Part shown: one piece after another, positions 32,600-44,708 of the stretch | Layout: every line of letters begins with the position of its first letter | Numbering within the stretch: position 1 is the stretch's first letter | Origin: Endomychus coccineus | Lineage: Eukaryota > Arthropoda > Insecta > Coleoptera > Endomychidae | NCBI GenBank assembly: GCA_958510875.1 | Contig: OY294070.1 | Span: 21,319,631 to 21,383,630, forward strand | Length of the DNA: 64,000 bases | Direction of reading: 5' to 3' | Program-made: the position numbers and the translations under genes | Notes under the pieces: model-generated | The model's database searches: none | Told to the model about the DNA's origin: nothing | The model's input: the letters and a program-made list of their open reading frames with translations, nothing else

Positions 32600-34590
32600 T
32601 TAGGCTGTGCCAAATAAAATCGATATTTTTTTATTTCACATTTTTTCGAGTATATCATTCCCCGTTCAAATTCATTCAGGTCCCCCAAATTTGAAACAAA
32701 TCGGCTAATATTTAGAGGTGCATCAAGACCAAAATGTGTTTTTTGAAGTTTTTCTTCAATTTTTGAGAGGTTTCATACCACTGTTCTACAATAACGGGAT
32801 GTTTGACACTTGGGAGACATTATTACATTCAAACACAAAGTATTTAATGCATTTCAGTTGTCACATCCACTTTCCCACAGATATATTTGAGGAAAGAATC
32901 ATTTTTTTAAGGCCTAAAAACTGTAATTTCAACTTTCAACTTCAATAACTTCATATTTTTAGATTCTGATGCGTCATATGCTCTTTTAACGTAGTCTGGT
33001 ATCACGTAGCATTAACTGATTTGATAATTTCAGAGAAAATAGCCCATCAGTTATGTAATCTACACTCGAGTGAAAAACACACCACTTGAAAATGCACGTT
33101 GCGTCTAGTCGAAAATGGATGAATCTTTGAGTTTTGTAAAGGTTAGAGCCTCCCCTTTGATGTGATGCTAGTTGATGTGATACCAAATCCATTCCAGCCC
33201 CTCTCAACTCGCTAAGAAAAATATGTTCCTGGCGCATGCGCAGCGTACTGACCGACGTAGTATTATTACGAACTACCTTTCAATTGCATTGTATTTCGTC
33301 TAGTTACTCATCATTATAATTAATATATGAAAAATATGATTTGTCTGTGCTTTTTGTAATCCCCCCTCCAACCCCGAAATTTTATCCTAGATACGACCCT
33401 GGCGTTATACGCCTCTTTTAAAGCGTCTATTGTGTGGTTGCAGACGCCATGTCTCTCAATCAAGCATGACATATACTCAAATCTTATATCCTTCAAAAAT
33501 CGGGCATTTTTTTACTTGAATAGTTACTTCAAAAATATGAGGAGAATATCACAAAGCCATCAACTATATTGTAGTTTTATCTGGCAATAAATCCAAGGCA
33601 CAATACTTCCGGATTTATTCACATCAATCGGAGTGAAAAATAGAAGGGATATTACAATTCCAGAATGCTTCGTACTTCCAGAAGATTTCGAAGAGTTACG
33701 ACAAACAAATTGTCACACAATTCGTCTAGTAGAGTAAACTGGATTATTCTGATTGTTTTAAAATTTTCCGTCACGTAAACCGATCCAGTGAAGTGAGTAT
33801 TCCATCCGTTTGCGAATAATGAGAAAAACGACGGTATTCTCTTTCTCTCAGCTTTATCAAACACAATAATTGATGACCAATCTGAATGTGACACGGTTCG
33901 GTAAAGGGTCTTTCAGGCGAAGAATGTTTTTAGAATATGTAATGAATGGCTGAAAATTCATCTTGGATAATCGTCCGATTTCGTTTTATAAACATTGAAC
34001 CAAATTGGATGTAACATCTTTAATTCCAAACCGGAAACTTTGAAACCTTCATAATTCATTCGCCTGTAGCTCAGCGTGAAAAGCGGAATAATTCATACAA
34101 ACATGGAAATTAATTTCTAAATTCTATTAGCTGGAGGTTTTCTCATCCCTGCATTTGTTTTATTCTAGCTACTTTTTCGGTGTATTAATTCAAACGCAAA
34201 TAAAATATAAATAATCACCATTACAGCTGTTACCTACCGATATACGTTAATTATATGCAAGTTTCATTATCGTTGTTTTTACGAAACTATTTTGCACCGT
34301 TACATTTAGGTTCATACGAGAAAACATCCTTAAATTAAATACAAAAGCGTATTTTTAATTAGTAAGTTTTCACATTCAAAGCACCTGTGTAAATTAGAGC
34401 ATTGAGATTGCGATGGTATTTACATACAACTAAATGCAGACTTCACTTAGTGGTAAGTATCTTATAATTGCTGAATCAGGGCATTACGATGGATTGTTTG
34501 GAAATTTCATAATTCGAGAATTTCAAAACTTAGGTATTACTATACAGGATGTCCGGATATTCATATGCCAAACACCGGAAGATGATTATA
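32600..34590. other. No gene recognised
   Basis: AT-rich, with short frames only (32718-32948, 32986-33237 and 33652-33894 among them) that match nothing I know. No repeat structure noticed. Confidence 0.4.
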
Positions 34591-34596
34591 TACGGA

Positions 34597-34715
34597 ACGT
34601 AGAGTTTAATGCAACGAAAACTCAACCTTGCGTTTTCTCAAGGAAAACGGATCTCACAATCCCTAATATGATATCAGGTAAAACTGTTCCTGTGAACACT
34701 ATTTATAAGAAATAA
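34597..34715 (+). pseudogene. RT scrap of the VFSRKADSTIPN family
   Basis: The end of the open frame 34434-34715 reads FNATKTQPCVFSRKTDLTIPN, clearly the same segment as at 30300 and 52000. The upstream half of that frame does not belong to the family. It is truncated on the right by a PLE end. Confidence 0.6.
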
Positions 34716-34745
34716 TCACCTTTATCCACTAAAAATACTATTAAA

Positions 34746-34790
34746 GTGCTGAGGACCTTTCGATTACCAAGTAGCCATCATCAGAGTAAA
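34746..34790 (-). ncRNA. Hammerhead-like core, third PLE lineage
   Basis: Minus strand: CUGAUGA-U-GGCUAC(UUG)GUAAUC-GAAA-GG-U-CC-UC. Helix II has six positions with one C-A mismatch, helix III is two G-C pairs with a single-base loop, and the cleavage triplet is CUC. Helix I is weak, only two clear pairs, so activity is doubtful. It lies on the same strand as the PLE endonuclease end at 36527-36790, which a 1.7-kb palindrome now separates from it. Confidence 0.45.
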
Positions 34791-34805
34791 CTAAATCATA
34801 AATCA

Positions 34806-36520
34806 AAAGGGTATCCCCCATTAAGATGGTCAAAATGCCCCCCTCCCTCCGCTAAATCTGAAATCGGAGTTATTACCTGTTTTGACCTGTCAAATAAACA
34901 TGTTCCCTGGGGTGGTATGGTCGATACCCCCCCCCCCCCCCCAAGACCCACGTGGAGGAGAATACCTTGTTTTTTTGTTTCTCATCGTCACGTATGTGCA
35001 AGATTTCATCTCTCGTGCAAAAGTATGGGTATCAATGGTCACTTTCAGTACAAATTTTTTGACCCCCATCTAGGTTCATCTGAGGCTCCAAAAGCGTGTT
35101 CAAAACTTTAAGACCGATTTCTATAGCACCAAACCAAGTGGTACACCAAAATTCGATTCACCATCGTATTCCTGAGTAAAAAACCTACCTAAAACTATAC
35201 GTACATAATTTAAATAGGAGTGGTGTTCACATGCAAGAAGCGATTTTCTATGTTTTTTAAGGTTTTTTACTCTTTTTTATGTAAATGAAGGTATATATGA
35301 ATCCAAAATTACTACTTATATTAGCCAGGGATGATGTACCTCTGATATATAAACATTTTGATATTTTGTTTGCTTTTTTACTTGCAAAATTCACTAATTT
35401 ATTGGATTTCTAACCAACCAGAATGTGACCGTTAAGAAACGTATTTTACCTTCAATCCATTATATGAATAATCTTTTTCAATATAAGCAGAATATTTATT
35501 GGCAATAATTGATAATTGGTTTCTCTCTGAATTGAAAGTTGCCATCCTGAAATTTCTATGCTTTGATAAAAAATATTGAATTTTTTTTTCCAATTTATCT
35601 CCATCGCTCTTAAGATAACTTATTCAAAAAGAAATAATTCTTGTTCTTTCTATTTAAAACGATAGGAATATTTTTCTCTTAATTGTATTGGGATTTTTTT
35701 TAAATAAGTTATTCTGAAAGCGGTGGAAAAAAATTGTAAAATAATAAAAATTCAATATTTTATTATCGAAGCATAGAAATTCAAGATGGCTATTTCCAAT
35801 TCAGAGAGAAACCAAATATCAATTATTGCCAATAAATATTCTGGTTATATTGAAAAAGATGATTCATATGATGAATTGAAGGTAAAATACGTTTCTTAAC
35901 GGTAATGTCACGTACTGGTTGGTTAGAAATCCAGTAAATTAGTGAATTTTGCAAGTAAAAAAGCAAACAAAATATCAAAATGTTTATATATCATAGGTGC
36001 ATCATCTCTGGCTAATATAAGTAATAATTTTGGATTCATACATACCTTCATTTACATAAAAAAGTGTAAAAAACCTTAAAAAATCGCTTTTTGCATGTGA
36101 ACCACCACTCCTATTCAAATCATGTACGTATAGTTTTTTGTAGGTTTTTCACTCAGGAATACGATGGTGAATCGAACTTTGGTGTACCACTTGGTTTGGT
36201 GCTATAAAAATCGATTTTAGAGTTTTAAACACGTTTTTAGAGCCTTAGATGGACCTAGATGGGGGTCAAAAAATTTGTACTGGAAGTGACCATTGATACC
36301 CATACTTTCGCACGAGATATAAAATTTTGCATGTACGTGACGATGAGAAAAAAAAACGTAATAACTGATTTTCCTCCTCCACGGGGGTCTGTGGGGGGTG
36401 GGATATCGACCATACCACCCCAGGAAACATGTTTATTTGACAGTTCGAAACAGGGAATAACTCCGATTTCAGATTTCGCGGAGGGGGGCATTTAGACCAT
36501 CTTAATCGGGGATACCCTTT
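34806..36520. mobile_element. Giant palindromic element, 1.7 kb
   Basis: Two arms of about 820 bp, starting AAAGGGTATCCCC at 34806 and ending with its reverse complement at 36520, face each other across a ~60-80-bp centre near 35640-35710. Matching landmarks include GGTCACTTTCAG, CACCAAACCAAGTGGTACAC, GCATGTGAAC and TTATTGGCAATAATTGATA. The arms differ by scattered substitutions and a poly-C run (about 34926-34942) on the left. Proline-rich frames inside are by-products of the C-run. It has no gene. It appears to have inserted in the 3' region of a minus-strand PLE. Confidence 0.75.
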
Positions 36521-36526
36521 GGCTGT

Positions 36527-36785
36527 TTAAATACTATTTGGGGATAATAATGTGAACCAAGGGTTACCCTCAGCTGGAGATAAATCAGAATTCAATAAAT
36601 TGCTTTTTTGTTTATACATTTCCATCTCTTCTAAATTACCTAGATATTTGTCTGTACTGTGTTTTAAAAGTGGAGATCTTTCTTGAGATATTGTGTGACC
36701 AGTGTTCAAAGTAGGTTCGGCTACCACTGATTTTTCACCAATAATTTCCTTTATATGAGCAAAATGTTCCTTATTAACGAGTTAC
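36527..36785 (-). pseudogene. Penelope-like element, end of GIY-YIG domain
   Basis: Minus strand reads LVNKEHFAHIKEIIGEKSVV, then PTLNTGHTISQERSPLLKH, then LGNLEEMEMYKQKSNLLN and a stop at 36527 after NPWFTLLSPNSI. The H-F..H.KE and T-G-H-x-I pattern with the closing LE..EIY.. block is the second half of the PLE endonuclease, after the GIY-YIG motif. The first half and the RT are missing. The piece appears to be interrupted downstream by the giant palindrome. Confidence 0.65.
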
Positions 36786-36984
36786 ATATCCATTACTTTA
36801 TAAGCAGTTACTGGATTCTGACTGATCTGTATTAGATCATACAAGCAATGTTAATGTCGCAGTACAATTGTTCTATGAACATCCTACGAATTTGCTATCA
36901 ATATACGTTCCATACATTTTCCCTGAAAAAACAACAAGTTTCCACCTTGATTCACGTCTACCATAATAGGGAATATTAAACGTA

Positions 36985-38575
36985 AGAAAAATTATTGGCA
37001 TAAATACAAAAAAGGTGCTAAGCAGATGGAAAATAACAGGAAATGTAATTTCAAATATTTCTGGTGATTTTTACATACCAAAAATATAAGCAGTTCTATT
37101 CCTGAACACGTTCAATTTGATAATATTAGCTACTCTAGTCCTCGTGATGTTGTTAATGCCTTTGCAAAGTACTCCCAAAGTGTCTATATTAACTCTAATT
37201 CAACTAGTAATAAATGTCCGGATAACTCTAATAACTTCAATAATAATATTCCATCTCTTTCAATTGTTAGTCCCTCCGAAGTGACTTAAGTTACTAAAAG
37301 ACTTGAAGCAAGTCACATGAAGGGTCCAGATCAAATTCCTTTTTTCGTGGAAGATTGCATCAATATATTCACAACTCCACTTGGCGTTAGCCTTAAAATC
37401 GCATAGTTTTCCGGATCTGTGGAAAGTTTCAAAATTAGTACCAGTATTTAAAAAGAGTAATAGACATAGGGTTACTAATTATCATCCAATTGCCATAATC
37501 AATAACTTCTGCAAGCTATTTGAATATATCTTATATGATGCTACTTTCAATCATGTAAAACTGCAGATATCTCCAGAGCAGCATGGGCTCATGCCAGGCA
37601 GATCCACTGTCACTAACTTAGGTTGCTACAGTTAATACTTGGTTGATGTTATTGATGACGCCAGGTTGATTGTATCCACCTCGATTTTGCTAAGGCATTA
37701 GATAAAATGGATCACCGTATTTTATTGAATAAAATGTTCAGTTTTGGATTTACAAATAATTTGATTGAATTTTGTAATTCTTACCTGAGTGATAGATATC
37801 AATATGTAGAGTGTAGAGGTTTTAAATTTTATTAATTCCATGCCACCTCAGGTGTACCTCAAGAGTCAGTACTTGGACCACTCCCATCCAATTTATATAT
37901 CAATGACATTTCTTTTTTATTTGTCTGTTATTTTCTTCTTAACGCAGACAATTCAAAACTTTACTCGGCAATAAAGCATTCTACATGTTGTATCTCACTA
38001 CAGCATGACTTGGATGCACTCAGTGCTTGGTGTGTAATGAATCAACTGGAGCTTAGTATAAGTAACTGCATTGTAATGACTTTCACCAAGAAAATTACAC
38101 CTATCATTTACAATTACAATTTTTTTGACACAGCTCTTGCTCGTTCCTATAGTTTCAGAGACTTGGGAGTTTGTTTGACGTGCAATTATCATTTGCGTGT
38201 CACATTGAATCAATTGTTTCTAGTGCCCACAAAATGCTGGTTCTTATCATCTGGAATTGCCGCCTATTTAACAATAGTAATTCAATAACAATATTCTACA
38301 ATTCATTCTTTCGTTCTAAGCTCGAATATGCTTCAATTGTTTGGAACCCCCATTATACAATTTATATAAACAAAATAGAGCGCGTGAATCGGCGTTTCAC
38401 AAGATATTTGGCCTTCAAATCTAATGGTAATCATCCATCTATTGGATTTTCACACCAGGTTCTATGTGATAGATTCTCTTGCCTAGAGTTATATAAGCGT
38501 AGGGAAATGCATGATACTTTATTCCTGTCTAAGGTCATTCATAACCTGGTTGACTGTCCTGTGATTTTATAAAGT
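36985..38575 (+). pseudogene. Jockey-like non-LTR RT remnant
   Basis: The plus strand carries, in order: NYWHKYKKGAKQ; SPRDVVNAFAKYSQSVY; TKRLEASHMKGPDQIPFF; FPDLWKVSKLVPVFKKSN with VTNYHPIAIINN (RT motif 1-2); SPEQHGLMPGRSTVTNL; HLDFAKALDKMDHRILLNKM; SGVPQESVLGPL; LNADNSKLYS at the FADD site; SFRDLGVCLTCNYHLRV; and SKLEYASIVWNPHYTIYINK, ending in LVDCPVIL at 38572. The order is that of one ORF2 lacking the endonuclease. The catalytic box is NADN, so the second aspartate is lost, and there are at least five frame breaks. Confidence 0.8.
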
Positions 38576-38579
38576 CTGA

Positions 38580-41500
38580 ATGTACATGTTACATCTGCTC
38601 GCACCCGTTCCACACAAATATTTTATCTACCACTGTGCAGTACAAATACTTCATTATTTTCCCCAATTTTCTAAATGTGTAGATTCTACGAGACGATCGG
38701 TATGACTGTTGATGTATTGTGTTGTAACCCTAATGATATTTGTACTACTCCTAAGCTCTCCAAGAGATTCCTCCCGTTGAGATAGTGTAATTGTAAATTG
38801 CATTCTCAGTGGGACATTTGCTTTTTGGCAGATGGTTTTGGAACATCTGGGTTCGCCAAACGTTCCGAGGATGTTTTATTATATCACTTTCGAAGATGGG
38901 GTTGATCGGTGACTTCACGTCTGCCTCGTTCCACTGACGAGCTCATGAGTAGAGCGAAACAGCTGTTGGGGACTATAGGACGTGTTGTCACTGTTCAACT
39001 TAGTGGACCTACAATTTGCCTGTTAACTCCAGTCTATTGAAAGGTTTTATTTATAAGCCCCCTATTTCTATTCTTCATTCAGTCTTATATTGGACGTCTT
39101 GTTTAGCAGCTTCTTCTCTGATGTAATTGTATAAATATCAAGATGTGAGCACCGCAACAGATCTAATGAAGCAAGTAATGAATTATTTCAATCATAATTT
39201 AATATGAAAGGGACTGGTGCGACACGTCTTCTATATAATGATATAGAAAGTCAACCATATGCTAATGCCTATATCTCTCTATGTCTGAGCTATAAATTAG
39301 CAAGAACGCCTTACATGAAATACAGGAAAACCAATATCGGTTTACTCCCAACAGCGCAGGCATCCTTCTCTCAACGAGAGAACACACTTTGTGCATTAAT
39401 TTAGACGTCGCAGAAACTGACGTGTTCTGCCACAGATATATCTGCTTTGTACTATGCAAGATAATGCATGACGCTTATATACTATTATATACAGCTACTA
39501 AATTAAATGTTTCGTCTATAATGCTATGTGACAGGTTAAGCTTCTATTCTGACGTACGCCATTGTAGTTTTGGTGATGCTCCCCTTTGATCGAACAATCT
39601 CAATTCAGTTGACGTCATTATCATAACTATGATCATTATACACTAGCGTCGTAGATAATTATGCTTGATGATAAAAATATCTCTTTGTGTGAAATGGTTG
39701 ACGGCTCAAATATAAACAACAAATCTTGATACAGATATGTGAACGTTTTAGTTATCAACCCCTTTGGTGCAATAAGACTACCTTGATGAAGGTTTCATTT
39801 CAGGATATGATATACGAGTAGATCGATGGTAGAAGCCGTTACTTCATGGTTAATTATCCATAAGATTACATGAAAAAATAATCACTTTTGATAATAACAA
39901 TAAAACGTTACTACAGTTTTTCAACACCAAAGTAGTTCAGTAGCACTACCTTTTGGTCAGGAAATTTCATATATATTTTTTCTAAGGTGGCTATTATTAT
40001 GCAAATTGGCCATCTAAGAACGACGGTGATATTATTTTGGGGCCAAACCCTGTGGTTCATGCCATAACCTCCCTTTCTGTGTTAAAAAAAATGCATTATG
40101 GGGTCTTAAACCGACATCGTTGAATACATCCAATAAGGTGAATAAAAATGGGGAAAACGTAAATTTTGATGCAGCTTCAGCTTTATGGGTATCAAATGAA
40201 AGGTCTCGATGTATAGAATGTGTATTTATAATTAAAAAATCACAAAGTATAGCTTTATGAGTTATCATATGAATACGCGCGCTTGATTAAAAAAATTATA
40301 TTCTTTGTTGATAAAGACTCAGAGGGATCCGAACCCACATCATTTTATAACTGAAAATGTTCATGATTCTTACGATTTTATATGTATACTTACCAATTCA
40401 ATCGACCTTCTATCTCTCACACCCAAGAATACCATTTAGTTTTGATTGTATATTTTAGGTTGAAAAATCTAATTATGAGGGTATCAAGAGCTTGACATGC
40501 ACAGACTGGAGATGTGTTGTTGAATGAAGGTGTGAGTTCAACTAAGTCGAACAATCAATCAGTTTGTGAGGATTATACAGAAGTTTTATTCATAGTGTGC
40601 TACCCACTGTTTACGATGCAAAAAAATCATAAGCGTATGTCCGAATTCGAAAAATTGCAATTACAATCTGAAAATTGGATAATCGCTGGGGAATTTATAA
40701 CGTTCATTATTGGGATTTCAACCCAATTACGCGTATGAAGATATTTTCTATTTCGGAGGAGATTACGATCCACCCGAAGAAGATTGGAAGATAATTGATG
40801 CGAATTTTGAAGGCGAGTTCAAATATAAACATGGAAGGATGAATTTCGTATTGCACCAAATTTCGGGTATGGTTCCAAAATCGAGGTCTTATATACTGGT
40901 TTGCTTCAGGGTGCTGCATGGTTTTGGTGTTGATTTAATTACCTTCTGTTGATTAGTACAACCGACGCATCGAGTTTTCCGAATTTCCCTGGTAAAATAA
41001 TGAAAAATGGAAAACTGAAATACGAATTCGTATTCAGAAACATATTTTAAATAATGTTTGTTCTTACAAGTTTTGCGATAAAAGCAAAAACTGAAAAGAG
41101 GCCCAGAGCAAGAAAAATCTGTCCCTCAGAATCTACCATCGTACCAAGGTCTGCTTTGGCTTGAATTGAAGGGAAAAATAGATGTATTCAACTGGTCTAA
41201 ACCGCGACTCGATTCGACTTTAGATAATCGAGACATTCGAGTCCAAATTTCGACCCTAACCTATAACGGTCGCTAGGAGTAAAAATGTCAGAATGAAACA
41301 CTTTATAGTGAATTATATAATAAAGTCTCCCAAAGTGAATGAAAGAACCTAAGAGACTGCATAAGGTTCTGAAGTCAAAAAATGAAAGTGCGATTTGCAA
41401 CTATTGAAGATATCAAATTAAAAAAATCAGGGTATATTCTAGAACTAAATTGTAGTTCATGATGTGCTGTTTCCAGTCATGAATCAGTGTAATGATCATC

Positions 41501-42050
41501 ATTATTGGTAGCTTCTACGATACTAATCACATTGTCCGATAGTATCGAAAGATGTATGTGGGAATATCTATCTAATTAATAAAATGGATTTTTTATATGT
41601 TCTGAAAGGAACGAAGTTTGAAAGTGATATTGTCTCGTAAGTTCCTACATGAAATTCGATTTTGATACGCGCCGCTCGACCTAAAAATATATCAAAACTT
41701 CCCTTATTTGTTCATCCGGATAAAATATTACATATGCGGGATTTATTTCAGAAGTTTTGCGGTTGAGTGTTTTCTTTTAGTATCTACATGGAAAATATGA
41801 AAAGTTTTAGATTTATTAAATCATGGACTTAGGATGAATGATACGTTCTCCAAACTTTCATATTTTCGATAGACTGTTGATTAACATGATTTGATAGTTT
41901 AACAAAACTGTAAATTTGCTATTCAAAGGCATAACAACAAAAACAACAAAGAACTACCACCAATATTTTGATGGTTGAATTTTATTTCAAAATAGCTGTG
42001 TTCCATAGATCACTAGCTTCCTTCACTCGTAGGAATCGAAAATATAATGC
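38580..42050. other. No gene recognised (long gap)
   Basis: About 3.5 kb with no family I recognise. It includes possible 3' UTR of the RT element to about 39130, a decayed PLE-end-like piece near 39890-39940, and an unassigned frame at 40710-40952. The rest is AT-rich. Confidence 0.4.
40710..40952 (+). other. Unrecognised 80-residue open frame
   Basis: Opens GFQPNYAYEDIFYFGGDYDP and continues PEEDWKIIDANFEGEFKYKH. The composition is protein-like (acidic and aromatic residues, few low-complexity runs), unlike most random frames here. No motif, signal peptide or membrane segment. The 40514-40738 frame upstream partly overlaps it. Could be a decayed exon or chance. Confidence 0.2.
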
Positions 42051-42109
42051 AAATAACTAGTTCAGTTTTAGTTTAATTTATTTTTCTTGCTCATATACAA
42101 TATAAATAC

Positions 42110-43256
42110 AAAAAAGATACGTGTGGCACTCGGGGACTGCCGCGGTAAAGCTATTGCATAGCATTTTTTCTCAACTTATGCAATTATAATTATTTTTTTT
42201 TTTTAATTTATGCAGTATTTTTTTTTCTTGATATTTTAATTCAAGTTTTTTCTTTGATATTAATTCAAGTTACTTTTGAGCGTGGTGACCGATAAGAAAA
42301 CAATTTTTATTCTTTTATTGAATAAATGAGAAGTTAATATCGTTTAAAATATTTTTATTATCTTACAATACATGTAGGTTATTCAGGAATTTGTTATTAT
42401 TGAAACTATAGGTTTATGGTAACTGAAATGAGAGACATAAGTTTGAGACTTGATATCCTCTAAATATCTGGAAAATACCGCGTCAATGGTGGTCCCATAT
42501 TTTGTTGTGGATTCTTGTGGATCATTATTCATTTTCAAATTCAATTTTTTCGGAAGAAAAGTTGTCAACCGCTCTGATTTTTTTATCAGCAAAGTTGATA
42601 TTGAAATCGCCAGCCAAGATAAGTGGAAATTGATTACCATTTGTACCAAGTATTTTCGACCCTTCTTTAGTGTACTCCAGTAAAGTGCGATGAATAAAAT
42701 GCTCTACCTCGTCCAATTTTGGATTCGGGGAAATGTAAATTGCTACCATGACTATGTGTAGGCCATTTCTAAGTTTGCTAACGTGTGCAATATGTATTTC
42801 AATATTCGGAGTCATAATATTAGTAACATTATTATTATTTTGGTAAATAGCTACCCCACCTTTTGGAACAGTATCTCGTTTGAATTGAACAATACAATTG
42901 AAATTAGGTATTTCAATCGGATTATCATGCGCCATGCAAGTTTTGGTAAGAAGTAACACATTTGTTTGTCTCGTAACTGAATCTTGTAAATCGTATTTGT
43001 GACTATACAGACTTTGGCAATTGGCAAGTCATTATTGAAATGCCATTTCTATTACTAATGAAATCTAAGACACTTTGAGCTGTCGTCTGAACACTATTTA
43101 AGGGCAGTCTTTTGAATTTTTGCAACAATGATGCAATCGATGCAGCTTGCCTTCGATTATTATAAAACTTGAATGTAGAATTATCGTTTTTTGTCGTGAT
43201 ATACAATTTTTCAATATTAGTCACCCGAGAGAGCGCAACATAAACGAGTTCCTGTT
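42110..43256 (-). pseudogene. Helentron-type Helitron: helicase end fused to endonuclease
   Basis: At the 5' side (43256-43200, minus strand) LVYVALSRVTNIEKLYI is the last motif of a PIF1-type helicase. After a linker (RRQAASIASLLQKFKRLPLN..) the frame 42959-42525 shows VLLLTKTCM, NFNCIVQFKRDTVPKGGVAI, VMVAIYISPN and LILAGDFNINFADK, the exonuclease-endonuclease-phosphatase fold (G-G-V-A-x-Y; A-G-D-F-N). A frameshift near 42600 leads to TTIDAVFSRYLEDI and SHFSYHKPIVSII, the closing D-x-V-F-x-R..S-D/Y-H-x-P block, stopping at 42383. Helicase plus endonuclease in one protein is known for Helentrons. The Rep domain and most of the helicase are missing. Confidence 0.75.
42128..42165 (-). other. 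Terminal-type hairpin below Helentron remnant
   Basis: GCTAT-TGC-ATAGC forms a five-pair hairpin at about 42150-42162, preceded on the plus strand by CTGCCGCGGTAAA. It lies ~220 bp past the endonuclease stop, where a Helitron-type 3' hairpin would be expected. The same CCGCG.TAAA.GCTAT word occurs in the two 60-bp repeats at 43.26 and 43.65 kb. Assignment as the transposon end is inference. Confidence 0.4.
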
Positions 43257-43260
43257 ATTT

Positions 43261-43320
43261 TTCGTTACGGAATTTCTTGATTCGGTCGCCGCGCTCAAAG
43301 CCCGCGATAAAAGCTATATG
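43261..43320 (+). repeat. 60-bp perfect direct repeat, copy 1
   Basis: From TTCGTTACGG to AAGCTATATG, identical base for base to 43655-43714. It starts within a few bases of where the Helentron helicase frame stops, and it ends with the CCCGCGATAAAAGCTAT word also seen near 42140. Confidence 0.8.
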
Positions 43321-43654
43321 CAATATATACAATAGCTTAATAGAAACAGGTACTCTCAGGTCTCTGCTACGCGCGTCTAACGTATAAACTCTAACTGACG
43401 TGTAGCGAGCTCCTAGAGGCATATGTCAAAATGATTTCGTTCGTAGCTAATTACATAGGACGTCTGGAGTTCATGCAATTATGTTTTTAGATAATTCGAA
43501 CCTTCTAATTTCGACAGGCCACGTGAAAATCTCGGAGTCTGAAGCGCTGGAGTGTTATAACATTCGTATAAAATAGCGAAATTTCTCACTTTTAGAAACT
43601 TAAAATTAATTAATTAATTTGACACATGTTAGGTGTTTAGGTCTTACATTATTA

Positions 43655-43714
43655 TTCGTTACGGAATTTCTTGATTCGGTCGCCGCGCTCAAAGCCCGCG
43701 ATAAAAGCTATATG
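43655..43714 (+). repeat. 60-bp perfect direct repeat, copy 2
   Basis: Identical to 43261-43320, with 394 bp between starts. The unit may be one non-autonomous Helentron-derived copy in tandem; the interval 43321-43654 holds no gene. Confidence 0.8.
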
Positions 43715-44705
43715 AAATAGCTTAAAAATATATGGAAGAATACCCCAAAAATCCCCGACAAGCCAATTCAAGTCCATTTTTTTTATTCACCCCAAAAAGT
43801 GCACTAACAAAAATGCGTTTTTTGGCTGTAGAAATGCATTAAACTTTTTCCACAACAAACAAACCCGGCACAAAATTTCTAAATCACTTTCTGAATCGAA
43901 TGTAGAAAACCGCATCTCAATCCATCGAACTGCGCTGACTTTGGAAGGTTTGGCCTATTTTAGTGCTTTATTTCCTCGACTACAAGTATGCCTTCCTATT
44001 CGGAGTTCTTGTGTTGGTTGCAGCTAAGTTGTGAGATACATTCTATAGAATAAAATATTCACGATTTGGTGGATGCGCCAGACTAGACATATTACACATG
44101 TCCCGTAGTTGAGTTACTTGTAATAAACGTCAAATAAACGTATCCAGCAATCCCTAATGCGAAAAAAATCTGTACAATACCGTACATTGTGGCATTTTTG
44201 ATTATATTAACCTGCAGGCATATGTTATATCTATCACGTTCCTGACTATGCAAGCAATGTAGCCTGAGTTTGCAATAACATTAATTTTAGCAAAATATAC
44301 AATGTTGTTATGGTTTAGTGTCAAAATAACTGCATACAAGATGTAATTTTGAACTGAAACTAGACTATAATAACTTTAAGTCGTTGGTATAACATTTAAA
44401 TCCTATATGTTTCTGAATTAATCATATATGCATTATTGGTACAACAATTACGCAGAACTTGATTGTTTCCGAATAAAGTAGCTCGGAATATCCTCGATGC
44501 TGGAATGAGGTGGAAAATGCACATGGAAACCCGGGTGAAAAAGCGTTTCATCCTTTTGGACATGTATGAGAGCCTTCGCAAACAAATGGAGCCTACAGCA
44601 GGGCTCAGCCACTAGCCTGCTTAGTAGTCCAGTCAATGAGGTGGGGAAATAGGAAAAATTCTTCTTGCCGACTACTGACCAACACTTCAATCTCCCCCTA
44701 TACGC
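43715..44705. other. No gene recognised
   Basis: No family motif on either strand; short frames only. Confidence 0.45.
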
Positions 44706-44708
44706 TAA

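Noticed and set aside
34746..35111. Proline-rich 121-residue open frame, and the mirror frames at 36255-36495
   Set aside because: They are by-products of the C-run and the palindrome arms; the two copies are the same sequence read on opposite strands.
39890..39940. Possible hammerhead near GTTACTACAGTTTTTCAACACC
   Set aside because: It resembles a PLE end, but the CUGANGA box and the GAAA context are both changed, so no ribozyme is claimed.
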